DNA from: Inia geoffrensis
Taxonomy: Eukaryota > Chordata > Mammalia > Artiodactyla > Iniidae
Length of the DNA: 64,000 nt
Assembly: GCA_036417435.1 (NCBI GenBank)
Contig: CM070902.1
Coordinates: 138,559,886 to 138,623,885, forward strand
Reading direction: 5' to 3'
Shown: piece after piece, positions 36,107-47,571 of the stretch
Layout of the letters: every line of letters begins with the position of its first letter
Position numbering within the stretch: position 1 is the stretch's first letter
Notes under the pieces: generated by a model
The model's database searches: none
Seen by the model: the letters and a program-made list of their open reading frames with translations, nothing else
Told to the model about the DNA's origin: nothing
Position numbers and translations under genes: made by a program

Positions 36107-39100
36107 TCTAGCTAGCTAGCTAGCTCTCTATCATCTAGCCAGCTAGCTACCTAGCTGGCTCTCTATCATCTATCTATCTAGCTAGCTAGCTGGCTGTCTA
36201 TCATCTAGCTAGCTGGCTCTCTATCATCTATCTAGCTAGCTAGCTAGCTGGCTCTCTATCATCTAGCTAGCTGGCTCTCTATCATCTAGCTAGCTAGCTA
36301 GCTAGCTGGCTCTCTATCATCTAGCTAGCTAGCTAGCTAGCTAGCTAACTGGCTCTCTATCATCTAGCTAGCTGGCTCTCTATCATCTAGCTAGCTGGCT
36401 CTCTATCATCTAGCTAGCTAGCTACCTCTCTATCATGTAGCTAGCTAGCTAGCTCTCTATCATGTAGCTAGCTAGCTGGCTCTCTATCATCTAGCTAGCT
36501 AGCTGGCTCTTTATCATCTAGCTAGCTAGCTAGCTGGCCCTCTATCATCTAGCTAGCTAGCTAGCTGGCCCTCTATCATCTAGCTAGCTAGCTAGCTGGC
36601 TCTCTATCATCTAGCTAGCCAGCTAGCTGGCCCTCTATCATCTAGCTAGCTAGCTAGCTGGCCCTCTATCATCTAGCTAGCTAGATAGCTGGCTCTCTAT
36701 CATCTAGCTAGCTAGCTAGCTCGCTCTCTATCATCTAGCTAACTGGCTCTCTATCATCTAGCTAGCTGGCTCTCTATCATCTAGCTAGCTAGCTAGCTCT
36801 CTATCATCTAGCTAGCTAGCTAGCTCTCTTTCATCTAGCCAGCTAGCTAGCTCTCTATCATCAAGCCAGCTAGCTAGCTTTCTATCATCTAGCCAGCTAG
36901 TTACCTAGTTGGCTCTCTATCACCTAGCTAGCTGGCTCTCTATCATCTAGCTAGCTAGCTAGCTAGCTGGCTCTCTATCATCTAGCTAGCTGGCTCTCTA
37001 TCATCTAGCTAGCTAGCTAGCTAGCTGGCTCTCTATCATCTAGCTAGCTAGCTAGCTAACTGGCTCTCTATCATCTAGCTAGCTGGCTCTCTATCATCTA
37101 GCTAGCTGGCTCTCTATCACCTAGCTAGCTAGCTAGCTCTCTCTCTATCATCTAGCTAACTGGCTCTCTATCACCTAGCTAGCTGGCTCTCTATCATCTA
37201 GCTAGCTAGCTACCTCTCTATCATGTAGCTAGCTAGCTAGCTCTCTATCATCTATCTAGCTAGCTCTCTATCATCTAGCTAGCTAGCTACCTCTCTATCA
37301 TGTAGCTAGCTAGCTAGCTCTCTATCATCTATCTACCTAGCTCTCTATCATCTAGCTAGCTAGCTGGCTCTTTATCATCTAGCTAGCTGGCTCTCTATCA
37401 TCTAGCTAGCTAGCTAGCTGGCTCTCTACCATCTAGCTAACTGGCTCTCTATCATCTAGCTAGCTGGCTCTCTATCATCTAGCTAGCTAGCTAGCTCGCT
37501 CTCTATCATCTAGCTAACTGGCTCTCTATCATCTAGCTAGCTGTCTCTCTATCATCTAGCTAGCTAGCTAGCTCTCTATCATCTAGCTAGCTAGCTAGCT
37601 AGCTGGCTCTCTATCATCTAGCTAGCTGGCTCTCTATCACCTAGCTAGCTAGCTAGCTCGCTCTCTATCATCTAGCTAACTGGCTCTCTATCACCTAGCT
37701 AGCTGGCTGTCTATCATCTAGCTAGCTAGCTAGCTCTCTTTCATCTAGCCAGCTAGCTAGCTCTCTATCATCAAGCCAGCTAGCTAGCTCTCTATCATCT
37801 AGCCAGCTAGTTACCTAGTTGGCTCTCTATCATCTAGCTAGCTGGCTCTCTATCATCTAGCTAGCTAGCTAGCTAGCTAGCTGGCTCTCTATCATCTAGC
37901 TAGCTGGCTCTCTATCATCTAGCTAGCTAGCTAACTAGCTGGCTCTCTATCATCTAGCTAGCTAGCTAGCTAACTGGCTCTCTATCATCTAGCTAGCTGG
38001 CTCTCTATCATCTAGCTAGCTGGCTCTCTATCACCTAGCTAGCTAGCTAGCTCTCTCTCTATCATCTAGCTAACTGGCTCTCTATCACCTAGCTAGCTGG
38101 CTCTCTATCATCTAGCTAGCTAGCTACCTCTCTATCATGTAGCTAGCTAGCTAGCTCTCTATCATCTATCTAGCTAGCTCTCTATCATCTAGCTAGCTAG
38201 CTACCTCTCTATCATGTAGCTAGCTAGCTAGCTCTCTATCATCTATCTACCTAGCTCTCTATCATCTAGCTAGCTAGCTGGCTCTTTATCATCTAGCTAG
38301 CTGGCTCTCTATCATCTAGCTAGCTAGCTAGCTGGCTCTCTACCATCTAGCTAACTGGCTCTCTATCATCTAGCTAGCTGGCTCTCTATCATCTAGCTAG
38401 CTAGCTAGCTCGCTCTCTATCATCTAGCTAACTGGCTCTCTATCATCTAGCTAGCTGTCTCTCTATCATCTAGCTAGCTAGCTAGCTCTCTATCATCTAG
38501 CTAGCTAGCTAGCTAGCTGGCTCTCTATCATCTAGCTAGCTGGCTCTCTATCACCTAGCTAGCTAGCTAGCTCGCTCTCTATCATCTAGCTAACTGGCTC
38601 TCTATCACCTAGCTAGCTGGCTGTCTATCATCTAGCTAGCTAGCTAGCTCTCTTTCATCTAGCCAGCTAGCTAGCTCTCTATCATCAAGCCAGCTAGCTA
38701 GCTCTCTATCATCTAGCCAGCTAGTTACCTAGTTGGCTCTCTATCATCTAGCTAGCTGGCTCTCTATCATCTAGCTAGCTAGCTAGCTAGCTAGCTGGCT
38801 CTCTATCATCTAGCTAGCTGGCTCTCTATCATCTAGCTAGCTAGCTAACTAGCTGGCTCTCTATCATCTAGCTAGCTAGCTAGCTAACTGGCTCTCTATC
38901 ATCTAGCTAGCTGGCTCTCTATCATCTAGCTAGCTGGCTCTCTATCACCTAGCTAGCTAGCTAGCTCTCTCTCTATCATCTAGCTAACTGGCTCTCTATC
39001 ACCTAGCTAGCTGGCTCTCTATCATCTAGCTAGCTAGCTACCTCTCTAGCTAGCTAGCTAGCTCTCTATCATCTATCTAGCTAGCTCTCTATCATCTAGC

Positions 39101-39828
39101 TAGCTAGCTACCTCTCTATCATGTAGCTAGCTAGCTAGCTCTCTATCATCTATCTAGCTAGCTCTCTATCATCTAGCTAGCTAGCTGGCTCTTTATCATC
39201 TAGCTAGCTGGCTCTCTATCATCTAGCTAGCTAGCTAGCTGGCTCTCTACCATCTAGCTAACTGGCTCTCTATCATCTAGCTAGCTGGCTCTCTATCATC
39301 TAGCTAGCTAGCTAGCTCTCTATCATCTAGCTAGCTAGCTAGCTAGCTGGCTCTCTATCATCTAGCTAGCTGGCTCTCTATCACCTAGCTAGCTAGCTAG
39401 CTCGCTCTCTATCATCTAGCTAACTGGCTCTCTATCACCTAGCTAGCTGGCTCTCTATCATCTAGCTAGCTAGCTACCTCTCTATCATGTAGCTAGCTAG
39501 CTAGCTCTCTATCATCTATCTAGCTAGCTCTCTATCATCTAGCTAGCTAGCTGGCTCCTTATCATCTAGCTAGCTGGCTGTCTATCATCTAGCTAGCTAC
39601 CTAGCTGGCTCTCTATCATCTAGCTAACTGGCTCTCTATCATCTAGCTAGCTGGCTCTCTATCATCTAGCTAGCTAGCTAGCTCGCTCTCTATCTTCTAG
39701 CTAACTGGCTCTCTATCATCTAGCTAGCTGCCTCTCTATCATCTAGCTAGCTAGCTAGCTCTCTATCATCTAGCTAGCTAGCTGGCTCTCTATCATCTAG
39801 CTAGCTAGCTGGCTCTCTATCATCTATC
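36107..39828. repeat. 3.7 kb CTAG/GCTCTCTATCAT compound tandem array
   Basis: The array consists of (CTAG)n blocks of 1 to about 6 copies joined, often through CTGG, to the spacer GCTCTCTATCAT. Common units are 23, 27, 31 and 35 bases, differing by whole CTAG steps. A higher-order period of about 0.91 kb is visible. The variant CATCAAGCC recurs at 36859, 37769 and 38683 (spacings 910, 914). The variant GCTCTCTACC recurs at 37421, 38335 and 39242 (914, 907). The first 0.65 kb contains unique GGCCCTCTATCAT variants and is more diverged. Period-4 CTAG places TAG in every frame on both strands, so the array cannot code. It lies in TMEM154 intron 6, ending about 890 bases before the last exon, and probably grew from a tetranucleotide microsatellite. 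Confidence 0.97.
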
Positions 39829-40716
39829 AAGTTGTTTCAGAGACCTTTTGGAAACACCTGGTGTGTCACTGAGCAGGCGAGAACTGAAGTAGGAGTCAGA
39901 AAAACATGGTCTATTGCAGCCTCTACGAGCCTCTGAGCTAAGGAGATACCAGGTCCTGCTGATGATCGTCATTCAGGCACTTCCTTGGAAACACAGGTCA
40001 CTTCAGTGGAGACATGCTAGAATTTGGGTGAAAGGACACAAAATTTTAAAAAAGTGGGTGGAGGTGGGGGCGGTCAAGTAGTCTGCTTTCCACGAGACTT
40101 GGGTGGAGACATGGTCTCACTGGGAAAGAGCTATAGAGCCAGACCTGTGGCTGAGAGAGCCAAGTGAGAAACAAAAGCAGAAATTAGCCCACTAGCATGG
40201 TTATGTCCACACACCATGTCCAGAATTTATGTCTACTCACACCTCAGGACGCCTGATGATTGAATTCTAAATGACACGGAGAAGACACTTCCAGATCCTC
40301 TGTGCCTGGGGAAAAAAATGGGCTTTTGAAAACATGCCATGACTACAAACCCTTGAGAGAAAATAACATATCGAATTTTTTTTTTTTTAAGGAAAAAGAA
40401 AAGGCACTTTGGCATCTATTCATAGAGAATGGGATTCGATTTCTTTAAAGGGGGAACCCCGGCTCCATCTGGTTCTCTCCACATCAGCCCTGGGGAAGGA
40501 TATTACAACTAGAGCTAGGGATTATTTCTTGGCTTTCCTAGATTTCCTCCTCAGGGTTCAGATATAAAATCCAAACTGAACTGACCTTTGTTTCAGAAAT
40601 TGTAATCTGGACACCGTCGGCTCCCTGACTGCTATGTTCTCCTGAGCCACCTCCATAGCTGAGTGACCAGCTCTCAGTAGCTTCTTGGAAATATACTATT
40701 GTTCTGTTTTTTGCAG

Positions 40717-40732
40717 TGACAATGAATCCTGA
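40717..40732 (+). CDS. TMEM154: TMEM154 exon 7, coding part (last five residues and stop)
   Basis: After a strong acceptor (TTCTGTTTTTTGCAG) the first base T completes a Ser codon with AG from exon 6. DNES and TGA follow, so the protein ends SDNES. Human TMEM154 ends SDSES as I remember it, which confirms the exon despite its tiny coding part. The remainder of the exon is 3' UTR. Confidence 0.9.
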
Positions 40733-43095
40733 AACTGAATGGTGCTAATGTTTTCCAAGAGAAAGCAGCCCCGGAGGGAGCCTGCTGGGCCTGCAAGCAG
40801 AGGATGAAGAGGATCCGAATTTAATTAATTTCAAATCAATGTAAACACAAGAACCTTTTGCTGTTGCTTCCAGTGCCCACTCTTCCAACGCCCAGTGCAT
40901 CACCTGTACTTGGAAGAATGCTCGATTGAGAAGTGCTGGGCAAAGGCGTGGCTGCCATCCATCGCTGAGGGTGGAGGAACCATAAGACTCAGCGCTTATC
41001 AGTGGGTGTTCCCTCCGCTCAGCCAACCTCTAGATGACTGTACCATCACCCTGGCCACGCTCTCAAGTCCTTGTTACCTTTCTGCTTCATTCCTCAGGGT
41101 ACAAATCAGGAAGCTGTCTATGGTTTCCTTCTGGGTCACCTTGCGACCTAGCTAGCTTTGGATAATTTCCTCTCATGAGTTAATTTCTCTGATAGGTCAA
41201 TTACATTCAGTGGGAACTTTGCTCAAGGTGAGTTATGTCATGGAATAGACAGCAAACGAAACAAGTGTTTCAATGTGGACCCCATCCCAGGGGATGGGTT
41301 AGCTCGTTTCCACCTGCCATGAGACACAGTGTGAGAGCCCACAGCCCTGAAGGGAGGCTGTTCGGGGACCCGTTGACCCTGAGTTGGCCAGGTGAGGGAG
41401 GAATGGAATTCTCAGTGAAAGAGCAACTGTTTTCCTGCTCGGAGAAAATCAGCTGCTTGTTCACATTTCCCCACGGCTCACCCCTGCCCTCACCACAACT
41501 CCCTTGCGTGTGATGTATGGATAGATGTGTGCAGCTGGGCCTTCTCTGCCACCTTCTGTGTCTCTGAGATCTTTAAGGGTGTTTGGAACAAACAGAACAG
41601 CAATAGGCTCTGTCTGTGCCTGAGGCAGGTACCCTTCCTCATACTCAGGATCTTTCCTGCCAGCCTGACCAGGGCTCGTGTCCTCAACGCAGCTCCCAGG
41701 AGGACACCACCGGTCATCAGAGATGACATTCTACGTGATATTTGTTGACATCCTCCTGCTGGAAGCAACAGTGCAAAATGCAGAAGGGCCTAGTTATCAC
41801 TCCCACTCACGTAAAATCAATCGCCATTTAATCCTTAATTTTCCAATTCTGACCTTTAAAGCAATCTAGCAAATTAGGAGCCCTCAGCTCTTCCACGGCA
41901 CCTGATGTTTTATTCCAGGAAAGAAACAAAGAATGAAAACTGTATCTTACTCCCCGCATATAAACTGAGGAGGGGGTTGAGGTTCACCAAATATTTGCTG
42001 CTGTTATTTGGGGTCTTGTGTTTGAAAGTCTGCCTTAATGCATAACGAAAACAGTCCTTTTTTTCAGAATCCCTTTAACCAGCACTTGCCTTCTGAACTA
42101 TGCCCACAATTTTAAAGGCAGAGTTCCAAGCCAGGGAGGTCTTTCCACCGCAGTGAAAGAAAGAACTATCTGGCTGTGTTTAACCACTGGTCTTATGCCA
42201 TCCCGGGGTTGCAAAGAGCTTTGGCAAAAGACAGTCTTCATGGTACAGAACCACAACAGATCTGTCTGTTGTAGTCTCTTTAGCACATCCTAATATGGCA
42301 TTTTTGTTTTCATTGCTGTTTTGCATATTCATATTCAACTTGTGGTCCATAGTGACTCCCAAGATATTTATGCCAAAATTGCTACTTTTTCCAAATCATC
42401 ATTTCTGGCTGTTTTGTTACCTTGTTTCTCATCCACATTTTGACTCTGTAAAGAGTCGCTTCTTTCTCTAGGTAGCTAAGATTTTTGCTGAACTTTTAGG
42501 CCTGTAAGCGTCATCCAACCTTATCAAATAATGGACTTCAGCGGTTCAGAGAAGGATAGGAGGTCTTGGAGTCTCACTTTGCTGAAGTGATATTTTATGA
42601 TATGGTAAATATATTCTCATTCAGTATTTGAAGTGACTTCAAATTCCAGAAGAAGCAAGCTTCAGCAATATGTCATTGTGTTTATATCTGAAAAATGTAC
42701 TAACCTCTATAGTTGCATAATGTGCAAAGCACTTTAAAAAAAGAGTTTATTCTGGCAAGATATATGACATTAGTATGAGTCAAAACAGCCAAAGTTCAAT
42801 TCTAGTGCTCTGTATCTTTTTATTACTGTCCAGTCAAGAGGCATCATAGATTATGATCATTCCAAGAATTGTTTTTAAACCTAAACTTAATTTTTATGTT
42901 TCAGATTACTGTTAGTAAAAATCTTAATAATTTGCCTTAATTGGGTAGCCAATCAGAGCAAAATCTGACTTTAGAATATTTTCAGATGTGTAAATTTTAT
43001 CGTATTTTTGTACATATTAAGTAAGCTAAGTTAGCAACATTGCCTTGTTGAACTCCTCAGGAAACTTGTTGTAATAAATATGTGAAAATCTCAGT
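40733..43095 (+). other. TMEM154: TMEM154 3' UTR (end inferred)
   Basis: The region from the stop codon to the first AATAAA that I see (43073-43078) is about 2.35 kb. It is largely free of transposons, in contrast to both flanks, as expected for a transcribed untranslated region. Cleavage about 15-20 bases after the signal is assumed. A longer or shorter UTR cannot be excluded without transcript data. Confidence 0.6.
43073..43078 (+). promoter_or_regulatory. Polyadenylation signal AATAAA, candidate for TMEM154
   Basis: A canonical AATAAA in GTAATAAATATG, the first one that I find downstream of the TMEM154 stop. The sequence after it is not strongly GU-rich, so it is a candidate only. Confidence 0.5.
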
Positions 43096-43677
43096 CTTAA
43101 CTCAGCGATGTGACTCCTCTCTCTGGGAAGGTCATTGTCATCCAAACAGCGAACACATAGCATGGATCAATCTTGACATCCATGGGGTGACACATGCTTC
43201 TGATCACCCTTGTAGCTCTAGCAATGTAAACGGGTGCTTTAAAAAATACTTTTGTCTATTCATTTGTTTTGGTTGTTTATCAGTTTTCACCATCTCTGTA
43301 AGAAGGCCCTTATGTTGAGTAAACATAAAGTGTACACATTAGTTTCAACTTCTGTCAGAATTAGTACATATTCTGAATATAGTAGAGCAATAAGATATGG
43401 CTCACACTGGGGAGACATGGCTGAAATTCTCACTGTGAGGAAAACATTGACATTTTCTACTGAATTAAATTTACAAATGCTGCTTTTTCACACTCAGGAT
43501 GAATTCTGGCCTGTCTATTTAATATCCACAATAGGTGGTAGAGAGTAGCTTCATTCATAGATTACACTTCTTTGCTCTCACAATAACCAGAAGATCACCA
43601 TATATTAGTATGGTGTGGAAGTAGTCAAATTGGTTTTTAATAATTGCTAAACCCAAACACCCAATTGCCTGAATTAT

Positions 43678-43889
43678 TATTTTTATTTTTTATTTTTTTG
43701 TGGTACGCGAGCCTCTCCCTGTTGTGGCCTCTCCCGTTGCGGTGCACAGGCTCTGGACGTGCAGGCCCAGTGGCCATGGCTCACAGGCCCAACCGCTCCG
43801 CGGCATGTGGGATCTTCCCGGACCAGGTCACGAACCCGTGTCTCCTGCATCGGCAGGTGGACTCTCAACCACTGCGCCACCAGGGAAGC
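43678..43889 (-). mobile_element. CHR-type SINE, antisense
   Basis: An antisense copy with a TTTTATTTTT-type tail and GTGGTACGCGAGCCTCTCCC start. Direct repeats CCTGAATTAT lie at 43668-43677 and 43890-43899. It is about 0.6 kb past the inferred end of TMEM154. Confidence 0.92.
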
Positions 43890-46626
43890 CCTGAATTATC
43901 TATTTTTTTGACCAGCTCTTTCACATTGCCTTGATACTGTCTTGTCTGGTAGCCAAATTTTATTTTCCTCTTAGTCCTTTTGTAGATATCTGGTGGGGTT
44001 TGTATTGTTTTTTGCCCTCTTTTCTAAATAATACGTCATGTTCATGAGACAGCAATCCATAAAATTATAAAAAATAAAACTTTTTAAATCACCTCTATGG
44101 ATACTCTGAGCCCTTTCTGAAATGATATTTTAAGAAGTTAAATTCTTAAACCAAAGTACTTACAGTAACATAAGGACTTTAATCTCATTGCTGTAAAAGA
44201 TTAGAAATATATGTTGAACTGCTTAAGACAACCAAAGGTGGATGGGGCCCCATGCCAATTGGTCTCCAGGTGCAGAAGGACCAGTTAATCATCCTCCTTC
44301 GTTGCCATCATATTATTATCATTGGCCTTTGGTAGGTTATAAATAAATAACTAGACTTTTACAAAAAGCCTATCCATCACATTTTTCACTTCTTTGGTCT
44401 GCATGGAAAGGAATAAGATAATGATCTCTAGATACTACAAACAGTAGGTGACATGTTTTCCAGTGTAAAGATCAGTTGACTGAACATTCAAGATGGCAGA
44501 AGAGTAAGACATAGAGATCACCTTCCTCCCCACAGATACATCAGAAATACATCTACATGTGGAACGACTCCTACAGAACACCTACTGAATGCTGGCAGAA
44601 GACCTCAGACTTCCCAAAAGGCAAGAAACTCCCCACGTACCTGGGTAGGGCAAAAGAAAAAGGAGACAAAGACAAAGAATACGGACGGGCCCTGCACCAA
44701 TGGGAAGGAGCTGTGAAGGAGGAAAGGTTTCCACACACTAGGAGCCCCTTCGCGGGCGGAGATGGTGGGTGGCGGAGGGGGAAGCTTCAGAGCCACAGAG
44801 GAGAGCACAGCAACAGGGGTGTGGAGGGCAAAGCAGAGAGATTCCCGCACAGAGGATCGGTGCCGACCGGCACTCACCAGCCCGAGAGGCTTGTCTGCTC
44901 ACCCGCCGGGGCGGGCGGGGACTGGGAGCTGAGGCTCAGGCTTCGGTCGGAGGGCAGGGAGAGGACTGGGGTTGGTGGCATGAACACAACCTGCAGGGGC
45001 CTAGTGGGCCACGGCTAGCCGGGAGGGAGTCTGGGAAAGAGTCTGGACCTGCCGAAGAGGCAAGAGACCATTGTTTCTTGGTGCGCGAGGAGAGGGGATT
45101 CAGAGAACAGTCTAAATGAGCTCCAGAGGCGGGCGCAAGCTGCGGCTATCAGCGCAGACTGCAGAGACGGGCATGAGACGCTAAGTCTGCTGCTGCTGCC
45201 ACCAAGAAGCCTGTGTGCGAGCACAGGTCACTCTCCACACCTCCCCTCCCTGGAGCCTGTGCAGCCCGCCACTGCCAGGGTCCTGTGATCCAGGGACAAC
45301 TTCCCGGGGAGAATACACAGCGTGCCTCAGACTGGTGCAACGTCATGTTGGCCTCGGCCACCGCAGGCTCGCCCTGCATCCATACCCCCTCCCTCTCCCC
45401 AGCCTGAGTGAGCCAGAGACCCTGAATCAGCTGCTCCTTTAACCCCATCCTGTCTGAGTGAAGAACAGATGCCCTCATGCGACCCACACGCAGAGGCGGG
45501 GCCAAGCCAAAGCTGAACCCCAGGAGCTGTGAGAACAAAGAAGAGAAAGGGAAATCTCTCCCAGCACCCTCAGGAGCAGTGGATTAAATCTCCACAATCA
45601 ACTTGATGTACCCTGCATCTATGGAATACCTGAATAGACAACAAATCACCCCCAAACTGAGGCAGTGGACTTTGGGAGCAACTGTAGACTTGGGGTTTGC
45701 TGTATGTGACTGACTGGTTTCTGAGTTTATGTTTATCTTAATTTAGTATTTAGAGTTTATTATCATTGGTAGATTTGTTTATTGATTTGGTTGCTCTCTT
45801 GCTTTTTTTTTTTTAATATATGTATATATATTTTAACTTTTTCTCTTTTTGTGAGTGTGTATATGTATGCTTTTTTCTGTGATTTTGTCTGTATAGATTT
45901 GCTTTTACCATTTGTCCTAGGGTTCTGTCTGTCCATTTATTTATTTAATAGTATAGTTTTTAGTGCTTGTTATCATTGGTGGTGGATTTGTTTTTTGGTC
46001 TGGTTTCTCTCTTCTTTTTTTTTCTTTTTTTAAAATTACTTTAAAATTTTTTTATTTTTAATAATTAAAAAAAAATTTAGTAAGTTTATTTCTTTTTATT
46101 TTTTTTTCTTTCTTCTTTTCTTCCTTTTCTGTGTGGCTGACAGGGTTTTGGTGCTCCGGCCGGGTGTGAGGCCTGTGCCTCTGAGGTGGGAGAGCTGAGT
46201 ACTGGACGTTGGTCCACAAGAGACCTCCCAGCTCCATGTAATATCAAATGGCAAAAGCTCTCCCAGAGATCTCCATGTCAACGTTAAGACCCAGCTCCAC
46301 TCAACAACCAGGAAGCTACAGTGCTGGACACCCTATGCCAAACAACTAGCAAGACAGGAACAAAACCACACCCATTAGCAGAGAGGCTACCTAAAAACAT
46401 AGTAAGTTCACAGACACCCCAAAACACACCACCAGACGCAGTGCTCCCCACCAGAAAGACAAGATCCAGCCTCATCCACCAGAACACAGGCACCAGTCCC
46501 CTCCACCAGGAAGCCTACAAACCCACTGAACCAACCTTAGCCACTGGGGGCAGACACCAAAAACAACGGGAACTACAAACCTGCAGCCTGCAAAACGGAG
46601 ACCCCAAACACAGTAAGATAAGCAAA

Positions 46627-47513
46627 ATGAGAAGACAGAGAAACACACAGCAGATGAAGGAACAAGGTAAAACCCACGAGACCCAAAAATGAAGGGTAAA
46701 TAGGCAGTCTACCTGAAGAAGGATTCAGAGTATTGATAGTAAAGATGATACAAAATCTTGGAAATAGAATGGAGAATATACAAGAAACGTTTAACAAGTA
46801 CCTAGAAGAACTAAAGAATAAACAAGCAATCATGAACAACACAATAAATGAAATTTAAAATTCTCTAGAAGGAATCAATAGCAGAATAACTGATGCAGAA
46901 GAATGGATAAGTGACCTGGAAGATAAAATAGTGGAAATAACTACCACAGAGCAGGATAAAGAAAAAAGAATGAAAAGAATTGAGGACAGTCTTAGAGACC
47001 TCTGGGACAACATTAAATGCCCCAACATTTGAATTATAGGGGTTCCAGAAGAAGAAGAGAAAAAGAAAGGGACTGAGAAAATATTTGAAGAGATTATAGT
47101 TGAAAATTTTCCTAATATGGGGAAAGAAATAGTCAAGTCCAGGAAGCACAGAGAGTCCCATACAGGATAAATCCAAGGAGAAACATGCAAAGACACATAC
47201 TAATCAAACTATCAAAACTTAAATACAAAGAAAACATATTAAAAGCAGCAAGGGAAAAACAACAAATAGCATACAAGGGAATCCCCATAAGATTAATAGC
47301 TGATCTTTCAGCAGAAACTGTGAAAGCCAGAAGGGAGTAGCAAGACATATTTAAAGTGATGAAAGGGAAAAACCTACAACCAAGATTACTCTACCCAGCA
47401 AGGATCTCATTCAGATTTGACAGGGAAATTAAAAGCTTTACAGGCAAGCAAAAGCTAAGAGAATTCAGCACCACAAACCAGCTTTATAACAAATGCTAAA
47501 GGAACTTCTCTAG
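46627..47513 (+). pseudogene. L1 ORF1 pseudogene (RNA-binding protein)
   Basis: ATG at 46627-46629 (MRRQRNTQQMKEQ) and the natural end KELL-stop region at 47511-47513. L1 ORF1 encodes the trimeric RNA chaperone (coiled coil, RRM, C-terminal domain). Here the starting frame stops after 21 residues at 46690-46692. The downstream coiled-coil and RRM-like words (LRDLWDNIK, IIGVPEEEEKKKG, FEEIIVENFPN) continue in another frame with further stops. The span of 887 bases is not a multiple of three. Nonfunctional. Confidence 0.9.
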
Positions 47514-47571
47514 GCAGTAAACAGAAGAGAAGGAAAAGACCTACAATAACAAACCCAAAACAATTAAGAAA

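Larger units (their letters stand above)
26805..40716 (+). other. TMEM154 intron 6 (13.9 kb)
   Basis: The largest intron seen here. It contains an antisense SINE at 26905-27187, a CTCF-like motif at 27588-27599, a MIR at 29472-29690, an old antisense L1 fragment with a poly-A run at 29740-30050, an antisense SINE at 31263-31591, MIR/L2 pieces at 31755-31925 and 33845-34020, an old L1 at 34500-35620, a CA-rich patch at 36045-36080 and the giant CTAG array at 36107-39828. Stretches 27600-29470, 30050-31250, 31930-33840 and 39830-40716 show no gene or repeat that I can assign. Confidence 0.8.
17031..43095 (+). other. TMEM154: TMEM154 gene, exons 2 to 7 (transcribed span in window)
   Basis: Six exons on the + strand join in phase to encode the membrane-proximal ectodomain, transmembrane helix and whole cytoplasmic tail of transmembrane protein 154. 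Coding lengths are 258, 39, 28, 86 and 61 bases plus 16 bases in the last exon. Every junction has AG/GT ends and compatible phase. The product reads about 160 residues from exon 2; human TMEM154 is about 183 residues as I remember it, so the missing N-terminus of 20 to 25 residues fits a signal peptide on exon 1 upstream of the window. In the family the protein is a type I plasma-membrane protein of unknown biochemical role; sheep variants are associated with susceptibility to ovine lentivirus. The identification rests on near-identity of the cytoplasmic tail to remembered mammalian TMEM154, and I am very sure of it. The 3' end at about 43095 is inferred from the polyadenylation signal. Confidence 0.93.

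Noticed and set aside
36107..39828. CRISPR array or protein-coding repeat
   Set aside because: Both parts of the unit are repetitive, there are no unique spacers, the DNA is mammalian, and CTAG repeats put stops in every frame.
44557..45119. Open frames of 153 and 116 codons in GC-rich DNA
   Set aside because: They lie in the L1 5' UTR, overlap each other in different frames and have no recognisable protein feature.
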